Assembly: GCA_951217055.1 (NCBI GenBank)
Contig: OX578283.1
Span: forward strand, 67,040,475 to 67,104,474
DNA: 64,000 bases
Origin: Gerris lacustris
Lineage: Eukaryota; Arthropoda; Insecta; Hemiptera; Gerridae
Direction: 5' to 3'
Numbering within the stretch: the stretch's first letter is position 1; each line of letters starts with the position of its first letter. Below are positions 22,210 through 33,470 of this stretch, piece by piece. The notes under the pieces were generated by a model. That model was not told where the DNA came from, searched no databases, and saw nothing but the letters and a program-made list of their open reading frames with translations. Made by a program: the position numbers and the translations under genes.

Positions 22210-22707
22210 AGGCTGTGAAGTGAGTTTTTTCTTTACCGCGGCAATCACATTTACTGTCGAGCGAAGCGAGACAGTAAATATTGCCAAGGTAAAGAAAAAA
22301 CACTTCAAAGTCGCGTAGCATATGCTATTTTTTCCGAGGTAGCAGACAATGAAAAAACATTAAATATTAATCACTAATCAATATATAATAATAACAAATA
22401 TTAGTACATACTTAAGACTTAAAAAAAGAAACCTTAAAATGAGGTTACACTATAAGAAAAGATAAATAAAAAGCATTGACATCTAGCGGATTTTTATCGT
22501 ACTAGAAGCATTTCTACAAAGACTGCAGCACTACTAACGGAAGTTTTGACAAATACCCGCAGTAAAGAAAAAATCTTTTAGTGCCTAGGACGTAAAAGAT
22601 TTTTTCTTTACAGCTAGGAGTAATGAAAAGATTTTTTAAGTCCACGTAATGAAAAAATGGATTTTAGCTATGTTTTTTAGGCTCTAAAGTTACTATTTCA
22701 CAGCCTA
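22210..22707 (+). mobile_element. Non-autonomous element family D, copy 2
   Basis: The inverted partner of 17966-18464, nearly identical in layout: same 'ggctgtgaagtgagtttttt' end, same 'tttactgtcgagcgaagcgag' stem, same 'cacagcctacc' end. Sequences next to it (22720-22760) match family B near 32345, so it probably inserted in a B copy. Confidence 0.7.
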
Positions 22708-22756
22708 CCACGGAAAAAATATTTTTTTTTTGTATTTATTATTAAAATCCAACAAT

Positions 22757-22907
22757 CGTAGATAAAGTACGGGACGCAACTCGTGGGAAAACTGCCAGTT
22801 TGCTTTGCTCGTGAGGTTTTTCTACCCTCGCTGTCGGTCAAGTGCAAACTCCACAGTCGCATGCCAAATCCTACTTTCCGCACTAGACGCGTAATGTAGT
22901 ATTATGT
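22757..22907 (+). repeat. Element family C, diverged copy
   Basis: Matches 32386-32522 from 'aagtacgggacgcaactcg' to 'cgcgtaatgtagt', with several substitutions. Confidence 0.6.
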
Positions 22908-23457
22908 GTTCATTAAGATTATTCTTTGTGTATTTTCACATGATGTCATTTCAACATGAAAACCTGTGAATTTTGAGCAACACAATTTTGAGCACAATTT
23001 GTTTGCCCTATTTCAACTTCATACTACAATAAATACTACAACCATACTGCAAAAGTTTTATCTTTGTATTGAAATGGCACCATTACTATTTATCATAGCA
23101 AGTTGAAATAGGGCTCAAAGTGTGCAGAATTAAAATTGGAAATGAAACCTGTACTTTGATTTTTGATATCTTGCTTAGAACCAATATAATTTTTATTTTA
23201 ATGTTTTTTCTAACCTCAAAGGGCGGTAGAGCCTTAACAACTGCCTCTTGGAGATTGAGGTTTTTACTTAGTGGACTATTAAATAAATCAAAACGACTGA
23301 AGATGGTTTTAATAAAAAACTGAAAAGTATCAAATATGAATTAGGGTTCTCCTGTTTTTAAACAGGACACCTCATCAATAAGAACATCTATCTATATTAT
23401 TAAAAAAGTTTTGGAAACAAACAAGTTCAGTGAGAGTGATATATACTTAACTGCTTG
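22908..23457. other. Unassigned stretch
   Basis: No gene supported. The frame at 23120-23323 has no known motif. Confidence 0.4.
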
Positions 23458-23784
23458 TAAAGCCTTGTTCGCACTTGGCAAGTAATTTAGTCGAGTGGCG
23501 AGTAATTTAGTAACCGAGCTAGTAGCAACTTACCAAAATCGTTCGCAGTTGGCGAGTAATTTAGTCGAGTGGCGAGTAGATTAGTAAATAAACGTATCCG
23601 AACGGCAAGATTTTAGTAAAGTAATTTAGTCACTCACTAAACTACTTGACTAAATACCCAATTCATTTTACTCTATTTTTTCGGGCGAGTAGAGCCTCTA
23701 CCCAAGCCGCATACTATCCACTAAGGAAGTGCGAAGTTGTAAAATTAGTTTATTTCATAAGTTGATATCTGTAGTACAACAAAT

Positions 23785-23979
23785 ATGTCACGATGGAATG
23801 AAGAGACAACGTTGAAGTTTGTTACGAACTACTTGCAACACGAGTGCCTGTGGCACTTTAAATCTCCGCTTTATAAAAATAATCAAATCAAGCAATCTGC
23901 TTTTGTTAATATTGAAAAAGAAATGAATATACCTGGGTTTGGTCAGAAGGAGATAAAATCAAAAATCAAAAACATCAGG
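23785..23979 (+). pseudogene. MADF/Myb-like DNA-binding protein, first exon only
   Basis: 65 codons from ATG (MSRWNEETTLKFVTNYLQHE). The protein has aromatic and acidic residues spaced as in MADF/SANT-like domains: W4, a 'LKFVTNY' helix, 'CLWHFKSPLYKNN', 'AFVNIEKEMN' and a third helix 'EIKSKIKNIR'. The frame ends exactly at CAG|GTAAGAG, a strong splice donor, so this looks like exon 1 of a spliced gene. In PIF/Harbinger elements a second gene of this type helps the transposase bind and enter the nucleus (family knowledge). The following exon is not visible: a MITE lies 40 bp downstream and the transposase is gone. Probably a relic, though the exon itself is undamaged. Confidence 0.7.
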
Positions 23980-24020
23980 TAAGAGTTAACTGTTTTTATT
24001 AATATATAATAATTATAAAT

Positions 24021-24210
24021 TCAATTTTTAAGTTTTTGGTAGTATTCAGACTACGGAAAATTTAAATTTTAATTTAAATCAAATTATAATTATTATTAAC
24101 ACTGGGATACAGACAGATAAAAATAGACTCTAGCGCCGGGACTTGAATCACGGGCCTCTACACTGGAAATGTAATAATTTAATTTGATTTAAAATAATAA
24201 TTATGTAGTT
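24021..24210. mobile_element. tRNA-bearing MITE, decayed copy
   Basis: Starts with the family's outer end ('aattcaatttttaagttttt'). It retains a broken tRNA-like part (24128-24170, with 'cgggacttgaatcacggg') and ends at 'atttgatttaaa'. It inserted just downstream of the MADF-like exon. Confidence 0.65.
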
Positions 24211-24585
24211 ACTACAAAAAAAGCATATTCATTTCTTCTTCAACTTCTTCTAAAATAGACATTGCAATAAGCATTATTAGCTTATTTAATTTTTTGCGTT
24301 GCCTGTCCATGTTGCAAATACACTAGCTACTAATGTACTAGACAGCTTAGTAATGTACAAGAGCGAACGATTTTTGGCGAGTTGCTACTAGCTCAGTTTC
24401 TAATCTACTCGCCACTCGACTAAATTACTCGCAAACTGCGAACGATTTTTGGTGAGTTTTCTAGCTCGGTTACTAAATTACTCGCCACTCGACTAAATTA
24501 CTCGCCACTCGACTTAATTACTCGCCACTCGACTAAATTACTCGCCACTCGACTAAAATACTTGCCAAGTGCGAACAAGGCTTAA

Positions 24586-26528
24586 GAGTGCGATAGGAGA
24601 TAAGAGGGGTTAGGGGGAGGTCCTCGGGGGGAGAAAGGGGAGGTTCTCAGAGTAAATAGACTGTGTTGAGCGGAATGACACGGGGAACTGTGAATTGTGA
24701 CGTCATTCCCGAGGCAATAAACAAAACACGGGGCGGTTAGCTCAGTGTAATAATGAAAGCACATTGTTTGTTTACATGCCTTAATCAAAAAGTGACAGCT
24801 TTCAATACAAAACAAATCAAAAATATAGTTTTAATAAAATGTCGGCTACTATTTTGATAATTTATTATATCTATTTGAAGACCAACAAATCAAAACAAGC
24901 CTATACTTTTATTGGTAGCAAATAAAAAAATGTAATCTTATTCATTATAAAGTTTAGTTTTGATAAAATTATCGGTCACTATTTAGATAAGTTATTATAT
25001 TTTTTTCAACTCCATCAAATCAAAACAAACCATTATTTTTGTTGGTAACAAATAAAAAAAATATGTGTGAGGCTCTCACGCATCAGAAGTGAAACTTAAG
25101 TTCTAGAATGCATTGTTCTCTTTTATTTTTTGACGAATTTATTATTTCAGGATTAAGAAATGGTTATTGAAAATTGGAAAAAAATGAAAACAATGTTTAT
25201 ATTATATATTATTATATTATTATCATTTATATAATCAAGTAGTGTCCCGACGTGGCCGACCTACCTCGAAATGATTTGTTATTGCTATGCTAATATTCAA
25301 ATGATTGTTATTTTATTCCAATAAAAATATATGTTTGTTTTGATTTGCTGGTCTTTAAATAGATATAATAACGACATTCCGTAACACAAATTTAATTTCA
25401 AACCTTTGGTTTTTATATTTATATTGGATAACTAAACCCTAATCATCTTGTTTTCATTGTTTGATTGTTCTTCATTTTTCGGGCAAATTAAAAAAAAAAA
25501 AAAATCGCTCTTCCTTTATATATATTTATATAGGATATTTTTGTTCCAATGTAACATCTTTATTTTAATTAAGTGCAAAAACTATTAAAGCGGTCGCGGA
25601 CTTAAACTTTGAAAACGGTCCTCGGTTCACATAGTAAATAGACAAAATAATAGTATTACTCTATACTAGGCAGCGGCCGCTTTTGGGGGGTTGACGAGCG
25701 AAGCGAGTAGGGGGCGGAGCCCCCTAGTTTGTATTAAATATATTTCTACTGATAAGACTTTTTAAACAAACCTAGACTGGGTATTAACCGTTTTATGATG
25801 TTATATCAACCTTCTAGGTGACAAATTTATAAACTGAATTTAGTTAATAGAAGGGGACTAATTGTAATTCTCACCTAATGAAAGTAAAGTTCAAATATCT
25901 AGGTGGGAGGGTAATTTAATTCAGTACAAAGTAAGACGCATTGCTTGAACATAAGGGAGGATATAAAGTCTGTTAGGGGAGAGAGAATAACTCCCCTGGG
26001 ATGGAAGTACTACCCTCCCCCCTGCAACTACTACCCTCCCCCCTGTAACTCAAAGACAAGCAATTCCATCGGATAAACAGCTGTAATTATTTGCTTTTCG
26101 GTTTTGCTCACTGCAGCTATTTGGTTGACCCCTCAGGACGTCTTGGCAACTTCATACTTCCCTCTTCTTAGAAAATACCTTTAGCAACTACGGGATTTTC
26201 AACAATTAAGAAGGAATTCTTGAGGTTCCCTTTTGAAGAAAGTAATTTGATTTATCTTCAAAGCCTTCTTTCGTTCTATTCACTTGAGGATTACGAGCAG
26301 GGAATTCACAATCTTCTAAAGTATTAGGAATTCAGTTCTTACATGTAGAGAGAGAGACAGAGCTAATCCTGCAATTCTCAATCTGATTAAATCAATCGTA
26401 TACGCATTAATGTCATTAATTCTGTTGCTTTAAACCAACTCAAACCGTAATCTTCAGTATAATATATCATTTATACACTTTAAAACTTTAATTCTACTTA
26501 GTTACAAACAATCTAAGTTTAAATTATA
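24586..26528. other. Unassigned stretch with local duplications
   Basis: 24825-24935 and 24952-25060 are diverged direct copies of a ~127 bp unit; a related inverted piece lies at 25305-25375. At 25667-25735 is a GC-rich tail with a strong hairpin (TAGGGGGC GGA GCCCCCTA) and 'gagcgaagcgag', typical of dispersed repeat ends. 25990-26045 has C-rich short repeats. No gene. Confidence 0.45.
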
Positions 26529-26559
26529 ATAATTTCAAGATAAAAAGAACTTTTTATAT

Positions 26560-27140
26560 ACTACGTTTTTAAATTTTCTGTTGAATCGTATGTAATGTTG
26601 ATAATATAATTGTTATTGTTATATAATATATAATGTTAGCGAAAAAAAAAAATAGTTCCGAATTAATTTACTTCACATAAATGACAACCATCTAGAGAGC
26701 TGATCTTAAACCTATAAAAGGACGAATCTTTGTACAACGGATCTCACCAACACCAAATCTAATGCGTGCCATCGATATATTTAAAATAATAGAATCGATA
26801 TTTCCTGTTTTGCTGTCATTCAATGATTATCTATCACAAATTTGAGACCCGTCAAAATGAAGATTGCTTAAATATGGGATATGGCAAAACAAATAAAATA
26901 ACTTGCGGATTTTTTCCGAACTAACTTTCAGTTCAGCAAAATTTGCTGGAAACCAATTTAATTCTGCTGAAATATGGCTAAAAGTATTAAAATAATGCAT
27001 TGTCATCGTGTTCTGAGCTATGCTAAAAGTTTCAAATGTCTAGCTATTCGGGAAGTTAGTTAGAAATCGATTGCCAGATTTGTACCGGACAAACAAACAA
27101 ACAAACAAACAAGAAAGCAAGCTAATAAAAACGTAGTAAT
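26560..27140 (+). mobile_element. Dispersed element with TACTACGTTTTTA ends, copy 1
   Basis: About 570 bp, inverted ends TACTACGTTTTTA / TAAAAACGTAGTA. The interior includes 'ttcctgttttgctgtcattc', 'aaagtttcaaatgtctagct' and a (CAAA)n run near the right end. Copies: 32896-33470 (minus) and about 38100-38515 (plus, internally deleted). Non-coding DNA transposon derivative. Confidence 0.7.
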
Positions 27141-27199
27141 TATTAATTAATTTAAAATTAATTTGGGACTAGGTTTCGTTAACGACAAAGGAAATTATT

Positions 27200-27276
27200 C
27201 TCCAGTGTAGCTTAGTTGGCTAGAGCGTGTATACTGGAAATATAGGAGGCCCGTGGTTTGAATCCCGGCGCTGGAG
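27200..27276 (+). tRNA. tRNA-like sequence (pseudo), plus strand
   Basis: Same tRNA-derived module as at 20863, diverged. The acceptor stem pairs differently but still pairs (TCCAGTG against CGCTGGA), and the A-box is TAGCTTAGTTGG. Compensating changes in the acceptor (CTG to CAG on one side, CAG to CTG on the other) suggest past selection on the fold. T-stem mismatches are shared with the other copies. Confidence 0.45.
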
Positions 27277-27392
27277 TCTATTTTTCTCTGTCTGTCTCCT
27301 GTTGTTAATAATAATTATAATTTGATTTGAATTAAAATTTAAACTTTCCGTAGTATGAATACTACCAAAAACTTAAAAATTGAATTACTATA
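27277..27392 (+). repeat. Right end of a tRNA-bearing MITE
   Basis: Follows the tRNA-like module with 'tctctgtctgtctcctg', then the inverted end ('tttccgtagtatgaatacta') to 'aacttaaaaattgaatt'. The matching left end is not present upstream of 27200, so this copy is 5'-truncated. Confidence 0.65.
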
Positions 27393-27550
27393 TTGTAAAG
27401 AAATTTATATATACCATTTTTGAAAACAAAATTATAGTAGAATTATTTCTTTATTCATTTATTTAAGATGAGTAACTCTTTGTCTCCTATAGTCCACACC
27501 TAAAGTCTGTTAAGTAGTTTTTATTATTTTTAGCAATATTATGTTGATTT

Positions 27551-28133
27551 TGCTTACAAGCTTACCGAAGGTAACGGAAGCTATGTGATCGTTTTGAAGA
27601 ACGAAACGATTTTGTATCTCCGATTTCAGTATCTCAGAAATCCATTTCAGGCATCAGGGAACATTTTTGGTCCCGTGTCTGTCTATCGGTCTATCGTTCA
27701 ATTTTTGTGAACCAACGTATCTTAAAAACGTCCAATTTTGATGAAATTTGGGTGGTAGGTCATGAGTAGCCCATTTTTGGTCCCATATAAGTTTCAACTT
27801 TCTACCCTAATTTGTTTCTCTTCCACATGCGCACAAACATACATGAATTTACACCTATAGCTTCAAAAGTACTTATCTGATTAGTATAAAAGTTTTATAG
27901 TTTATCGAAAGTAGCCCGCAGTTAGCCCCAGATTACTTTGAACCGTCTGCGTTCTTAAACTTTTACTTAATTGATACTTGTATTCAAGTAAAAAATCAAA
28001 ACAATTTTGACACATTAGAAAAACAGGGGAAACAATTAAACAAATTCGACAATAATGGCTTGTAAAAGCATGAAGTCAAAAAGTACGTGATAGCATGCGA
28101 GGAAGCTATGTGCCACGCCAATTGGCAGTCTAT
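27551..28133 (+). repeat. Family E, full-length copy
   Basis: From 'cttaccgaaggtaacggaag' to 'ccaattggcagtctattttt'. Followed within 60 bp by an inverted partial copy. Confidence 0.75.
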
Positions 28134-28189
28134 TTTTAAATTTGTCAAATAAGTTTTGATTTTTACACGAATTAAAGTATGAATTTAGC

Positions 28190-28560
28190 AAAATTTAAAG
28201 AGTGCAGATATTTGAAATTAATCTGGCGCGTTCTGCGGGCAACTTTCGACTAACCATCCAAATTACATAAAAATCATATGAGTACTTTTGAAGATATGGA
28301 TGTAAATAAATGTATGTTTGTGCGCATGTAGAAGAGAAACAAATGAGCGTAGAAGGTTGCAACTTATTAGGGACCAACAATAGTTTGGTCATTAAAATTG
28401 AACGAATAGTTTTTAAGATATGTTGGTTCGCAAACATTGGGCGTCAGACAGACGCGGAATAAAATTGTTCCCTGATGTCTGAAACAGATTCCAGTCTTGC
28501 AATTTTTAAAATCGAAGACATAAATAATATTATTCGTTCTTCAGAACGATCATCATATAT
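28190..28560 (-). repeat. Family E, inverted partial copy
   Basis: The complement of the middle and left parts of family E ('gcgggcaactttcgac' to 'cagaacgatcatcatat'). With 27551-28133 it makes an inverted pair. The frame at 28195-28437 is the usual non-coding read-through of this repeat. Confidence 0.7.
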
Positions 28561-29255
28561 CACATTTTATGTCACTCGGTTGGAATGTGTATTATTTTAA
28601 TATTTCAATTATATTTCGCATGCTCTCTTATATGGGGACAGATTTCCAATTTGATTTATACGACTTTAAGATGAATCGTATTAATAAACTATGACAGAAG
28701 ACGACCTTTAAAAGTGTCGAAACGTCTCATATAATTACGTCTACTATTACACCTCTTCAACCATGTATTATGTATAGTACAAGAATTTCAAGGGTGTATC
28801 AAATTCAATTATCATCAACAATTTAATTAATTGTTTACGTTAAAATTAAATTACAGATGAAATTCAATACTAAAATTAGATGAGAAAATCAGTTTGGTAG
28901 CTAAATTATATATTGAACAGTAATTGCAAACTGAAGTAAATACATGATTCATTAGTTTATCTACATTTAGAAATTATTATTTCACCTTTAACCTTTTTTG
29001 TTTGTTTTACAGGTGAATAACTACTACGACCGTTGTGGAGGTTACAGTGTGAATATGAGGTTATAGATTTAGATAATAAACAAAATTAAAATAAATAAAT
29101 TGTGTATTTAGCAGCAACATTATTATCTTGTGCTTTATCTAGGGCAACACTGAAGGGAATTATGAGAGTTCATGATTCTCTTATTTTATTTTATGATTTT
29201 TTCTTATTTGTTAAACCTGACTGGTTGCAATGAGTAGCTTTCTCATTGCAACCTC
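28561..29255. other. Unassigned stretch with a degraded hammerhead-like motif
   Basis: At 28695-28726 (plus) is CAGAAGA, one extra base, a GAC...GTC stem, and GAAACGTC: the same layout as the Penelope pLTR motifs with a core change (CAGA for CUGA). No gene. Confidence 0.4.
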
Positions 29256-29493
29256 TAACCACTTCTAACCACCTCTAACCATCTCTAACCACCTCTAACC
29301 ACCTCTAACCACTTCTAACCACCATTAACCACCTCTAACCACCTCTAACCACCTCTAACCATCTCTAACCATCTCTAACCACCTCTAACCACCTCTAACC
29401 ACCTCTAACCATCTCTAACCACCTCTAACCATCTCTAACCATCTCTAACCACCTCTAACCACCTCTAACCACCACTAACCATCTCTAACCACC
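29256..29493 (+). repeat. 10 bp satellite (CTCTAACCAC)n
   Basis: About 24 units of CTCTAACCAC with frequent single changes (CATCTCTAAC, CACTTCTAAC). The unit is not the insect telomere repeat (TTAGG). Confidence 0.95.
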
Positions 29494-30035
29494 TCCTGGT
29501 AAGCTAGGGAAAAAAGTTTGTTTTTTTTGTTTTTTTTGAAAACCTCAAATATAATTAATTCTGCAGCGTCGATTGTTGGAGAAAATACCTTTAGAGGCCT
29601 TATTCGCCTCCTCGTTTATAGGGCAGTAAATATTTATGATTATTTAAATAAATGATGTGAATAAAGCCGAACGTGGGTTATATATGTCGTTAAGTATTCA
29701 TCAGACCTAGCTATTTTTGAGATCCAATAAAATTGATGTTTTATACCTTTAATATAATTATTATGACTACGACGATGGTACCTTTAGAGTCCTCAATTAC
29801 CTCCTAGTGCCTAGACCAATGAATATTTCACCTTTAACAACAATAAATATTTATATTAGTAAGAATCGAACACTCTTATTATGACGTACGAGAGCTTTAT
29901 ATGTTACAGTAAGTTATTAATCAGACACATATTTTTAAAAAACCAAACCAAATCATGTTTTATACATATATATATTATATATATATTATTCCTAACATTT
30001 AATAGTGATTTAATTTTTAAATATCATATCCTTAA
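29494..30035. other. Unassigned stretch
   Basis: Two diverged copies of a ~180 bp segment: 29580-29700 and 29760-29900 share 'acctttagag', 'aataaatattta' and 'cgt...aagtattcatcagac' or 'aagttattaatcagac'. No gene. Confidence 0.4.
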
Positions 30036-30267
30036 GGCTACGGCCACATCGGAGCTACCTCCCTTGGAGCCTAGTGGCTTGGAGAGTCGTCAGGCGTGTA
30101 ATCCATGTGAACCAACCTTCTAGAACATACGAGACCGGCCACACCGCGAGCTTGGTTACTAGGCGAGTTACCTAGCGAGTGGCTAGACCAACAGTCCATT
30201 CTGTTCTACATGCCGACTCACCAAGCCACTAGGCTCCAAGCGAGGTAGCTCCAGTGTGGCCGTAGCC
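30036..30267. mobile_element. PIF/Harbinger-like MITE with TAA duplication
   Basis: A 232 bp element with long inverted ends (GGCTACGGCCACA then 'ggagctacctc', 'ttggagcctagtggcttgg'), flanked by TAA on both sides (30033-30035 and 30268-30270). The arms match over ~55 bp. Confidence 0.8.
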
Positions 30268-30426
30268 TAAAAAGTACTTGGATGTAAGCTCTTCCCTGTG
30301 ATTTTTTAAAATTTCCTAATTAATGCAGCATTTCTAGCTACATAATGTAGCTATATTTCAATTTGGAGAAACCTATTTACTATCAATTTTGTATGAGGTG
30401 TTCATCAGATGCTATTAATACATTTT

Positions 30427-31353
30427 GGAACGAAGTTCCTTATGGCACGTTCTGGAGCCCGGGAGTGAATCCGAAAGAAACGACCAAAATCGCCGTCACA
30501 AAATCACTGTCACAAAATAACCGTCAAGAAATCTAACGATGTCGATAACATGAGTAAAAGATGACCGAGTTAGTTGAAATTTGGCACACATGTTCATTTT
30601 ACCAATACCTAGGCTGAGTTTGTTGGACAACGTTATCCACCCAAGCGTTCACGGGCAACGCTCGCGTCAACGTAAGCTTCAAATTGAAAATTGGAATTTT
30701 AGGATGGGGAAAAATTCTAACTTCATCTATTTAATGAGACAAACAACTTTTTTAAATATTTTTTTTTTAGTAAAACAAACACAGACACTGCTATGAAGTG
30801 ATAAATATCGCTAAATTTATTAAAGCGGACCTAAACGTTTAAAATAAAGAAAACCACGTTTTTACCGATATCTTACGTTCTGACGTAACGATTTTAATAA
30901 AACTTCTTACACAGTGCCTTAAGTGAAATTGAAACAGGCATGTAAAATTTCAACCTGATACAAGCAGAAGTTTTTTAGTGTTGGTGATTTATATTTTATA
31001 TTATAATATTTTAATTGGATATTTGCCGACGGAGTCTGATGGGACAGTTCTTTTCTTCTCTACAACCATCTGCTTTAACTATAAACTAATAAAAATTAAC
31101 TTTTTTCTCAATTTACAATACATCATTTATTGTAAGACGCTCTTTTCAAAGATAATAAAAAGTTTTTCTTTTAATTTTGCCTTAACTCCGCTAGTACAAA
31201 TAGTTACTTTCAATTGTGTCTGTTATTCTAACTCCGCCATGTATAAGTAGTTAGTATCATATACTTAGTACTTTAATAATATAATTTATATTTAATATAA
31301 AGCGTAAGGAACTTCGTTCCTACCGGGTGTCCCACGAAACCACACGTATGTTT
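30427..31353 (-). repeat. Dispersed repeat, ~0.93 kb, minus-strand copy
   Basis: Reverse partner of 11401-12180. It starts with a short palindrome (GGAACGAAGTTCC) and ends 'ggaacttcgttcctaccggg...cacacgta'. Both ends therefore contain GAACNNNGTTC in similar context. The phrase 'gagttagttgaaatttggca' is shared with the 43236-44037 repeat. No coding function. Confidence 0.65.
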
Positions 31354-31485
31354 TTACTTCTACGGCCATTTGAGCCTGACTAACTCTATTCCCCCACCTC
31401 TTCGATATAATCATTGAAATAAATCATTTGAGTATGGCAACTTAAAGTAACTTGTTGCTATCAAAAGACGATAAATAGGGTAGGG

Positions 31486-31700
31486 GGAAGGTTGGCTTAG
31501 TGTGGTGAGTTGTAAGGGCCTGGCAGCTGCAGCAACGTCTGAACACCGACATTGTATTGCGGTTCAATTCTCATAGAGGTGAGAAACATGGTACGTTATT
31601 GATTGCCACGTTATGTCTGTGAAGTGGCCATGTAATGACCCAACTGTCTGGACATAAGTCACTACATCATCTCACCATGATATAACACGCCTCTATATTT
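31486..31700 (+). repeat. tRNA-derived SINE
   Basis: Starts with an A-box-like TGGCTTAGTGTGG. A B-box (CGGTTCAATTCTC) follows at about 31560-31572, the spacing of an internal Pol III promoter, and a non-tRNA body runs to about 31700. A poly(A) tail is not evident. Confidence 0.55.
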
Positions 31701-31759
31701 CCAGCCTTCAATATGTATCTGAATTATACCCACATAATAAGGTATTGGTTCTTTTCTGT

Positions 31760-31880
31760 TAACCCCCCGCCCCCCCTCACGCCTTCCGGGCGCTATTTCG
31801 CATATACAGGGTTGCACCCTTTAACTTTTATGAAGCATACCAATTTTCCACAACTGTCTAGTGTACAACAAGCTGAAAAA
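31760..31880 (+). repeat. Short dispersed repeat (inverted partner at 33585-33705)
   Basis: Begins 'acgccttccgggcgc' after a C-run. It shares 'cagggttgcaccctttaac' and 'ttttccacaactg' with the complement of 33585-33705. The two copies bracket the 31.9-33.5 kb block. Confidence 0.6.
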
Positions 31881-31933
31881 ACACTCACTAGGTTGAGCAC
31901 CTTATTATTTATCGGTGTACATACATAACTACT

Positions 31934-32385
31934 TTTATCTACGATTGATACGAAATATAAACATTATATCTCTGTTTAGATGCGTAGAAAGTGATTATTT
32001 ACGTACTTGTATTCATTGCGCATGCGCGTCTCATAGTTCTGAAGGATTCCTCTTCTTTACCACGCTAGTGCGGTAAAGAAGAGGAATTCTTCAGCTTTAC
32101 GCACGATTAGCGAGTTTGTTTACATTTAACAAAAAACTAATTTGCTATTCTTTTATTAAAGTAACTGTTTATATCGAGTTTTTAGTGAAAAACAATGAAT
32201 GAATCAAGTGGCTTTGACAATGTAGAAGGAAAATGTAGAGAATAATACTCCTCCAGAAATAAATAATTCGGCAAAAAATACAACTCAAGATTAATGCCAT
32301 CTTTATCAAGAGAAGAGATACGAACTTACAATCAGCAAGTATATTTTTTTCTGTATTTATTATTTAAATATAACAATCGTAGATA
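31934..32385 (+). mobile_element. Element family B, intact copy
   Basis: About 450 bp bounded by inverted 'tatctacgattg'. It contains the 'gaggaattcttc' hairpin and the undisturbed 'tatcgagtttttagtgaaaa' site that is interrupted at 20830. Non-coding. Confidence 0.7.
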
Positions 32386-32522
32386 AAGTACGGTACGCAA
32401 CTCGTGCGAAAACGGCATTTTGCATTGCTCGTGTGGTTTTACTACCATCGCTATCGCTCGGGTGCAGACTCCACACTCGCATGCAAAATGCTACTTTCCG
32501 CACTCGACGCGTAATGTACTAT
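32386..32522 (+). repeat. Element family C, intact copy
   Basis: From 'aaagtacggtacgcaactcg' to 'cgacgcgtaatgtact', with related inverted ends leading to 'gcattttgca'. Directly abuts family B, as at 21757. Confidence 0.65.
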
Positions 32523-32895
32523 TTCCGACCTCTGTCCAAAACAATACAATACTGATATCCATAAAATATCCTTATTATTAATTTATTGAAATAAACATAT
32601 GAAACACTGTTTTTGACCTTGGTCACCAAAACAATGAAGTGTAGATATTGCTGTTATCTCATTTTAGTTTTTAAGAGAAACCCTATCACTCTAATACGTA
32701 TTAGTGTAATAGAAGCTTCTTTGTGCCGAGAGTTTGGTGTCCAATATTTACAAAGGCGGAGCGTATTACACCTGACTCGTCTTTGTCCATCTGGCCATGA
32801 CATGGCATAGTCACTGTCCGACAACTTTATGCACTGTCTTTCCAATAACAAATATGACAAATATGAGTTTCAAGCCGTAAGTTGTGTCTTTTTTT
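32523..32895. other. Unassigned stretch
   Basis: Overlapping frames on both strands (32613-32860) contain no known motif. Confidence 0.4.
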
Positions 32896-33470
32896 TACTA
32901 CGTTTTTATTAGCTTGCTTTCTTGTTTGTTTGTCCGGTACAAATCTGGGAATTGATTTCTAAGTAACTTCCTGAATAGCTAGACATTTGAAACTTTTAGC
33001 ATAGCTCAGAACACGACGACAATGCATTATTTTAATACTTTTAGCCATCTTTCAGCAGAAGTTAATTGGTTTTCAGCAAATTTTGCTGTATGGAAAGTTA
33101 GTTCGGAAAAAATCCGCCAGTTATTTTTTTTTTTGCCATATCCCATATTTACAATCTTCGTTTTGACGGGTTTCAAATTTGTGATTTTTATAAATAAGAG
33201 ATAGACATTGAATGACAGCAAAACAGTAAATACATCGATTATATTATTTCAAATATATCGATGGCACGGTTTAGATTTGGTGTTGGGAGATCCGTTGTAC
33301 AAAGATTTATCCTTTTATAAGTTTAAGATCAGCTCTCTAGATGGTTGTCATTTATGTGAAGTAAATAAATTCGGAACTTTTTTTTTTTCACTAACATTAT
33401 ATATTATATAACAATAACAATTATATTATCAAGATTACATACGATTCAACAGAAAATTTAAAAACGTAGT
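32896..33470 (-). mobile_element. Dispersed element with TACTACGTTTTTA ends, copy 2
   Basis: Full-length minus-strand copy of the element at 26560-27140, with the (GTTT)n run near its left edge and 'taaaaacgtagtatata' at 33460-33475. Confidence 0.7.

Larger units (their letters stand above)
23461..24582 (+). mobile_element. PIF/Harbinger-type element with TAA duplication
   Basis: A 1122 bp element with inverted ends AGCCTTGTTCGCACTTGGCA (left) and its complement (right), flanked by TAA on both sides (23458-23460 and 24583-24585). A 3 bp TAA/TTA target is typical of PIF/Harbinger. The end regions hold repeated blocks of 'gtcgagtggcgagtaattta' (two or three at the left, five or so in complement at the right, 24400-24560). 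It encodes a MADF-like exon (23785-23979), the accessory protein type these elements carry. No DDE transposase remains; a tRNA-bearing MITE at 24021 interrupts the interior. Confidence 0.8.

Noticed and set aside
29256..29493. Possible interstitial telomere repeat
   Set aside because: The unit is CTCTAACCAC, 10 bp, not TTAGG or a simple variant of it.
30409..30420. CTGATGA on the minus strand as a hammerhead core
   Set aside because: No GAAA box or stem II follows within a workable distance.
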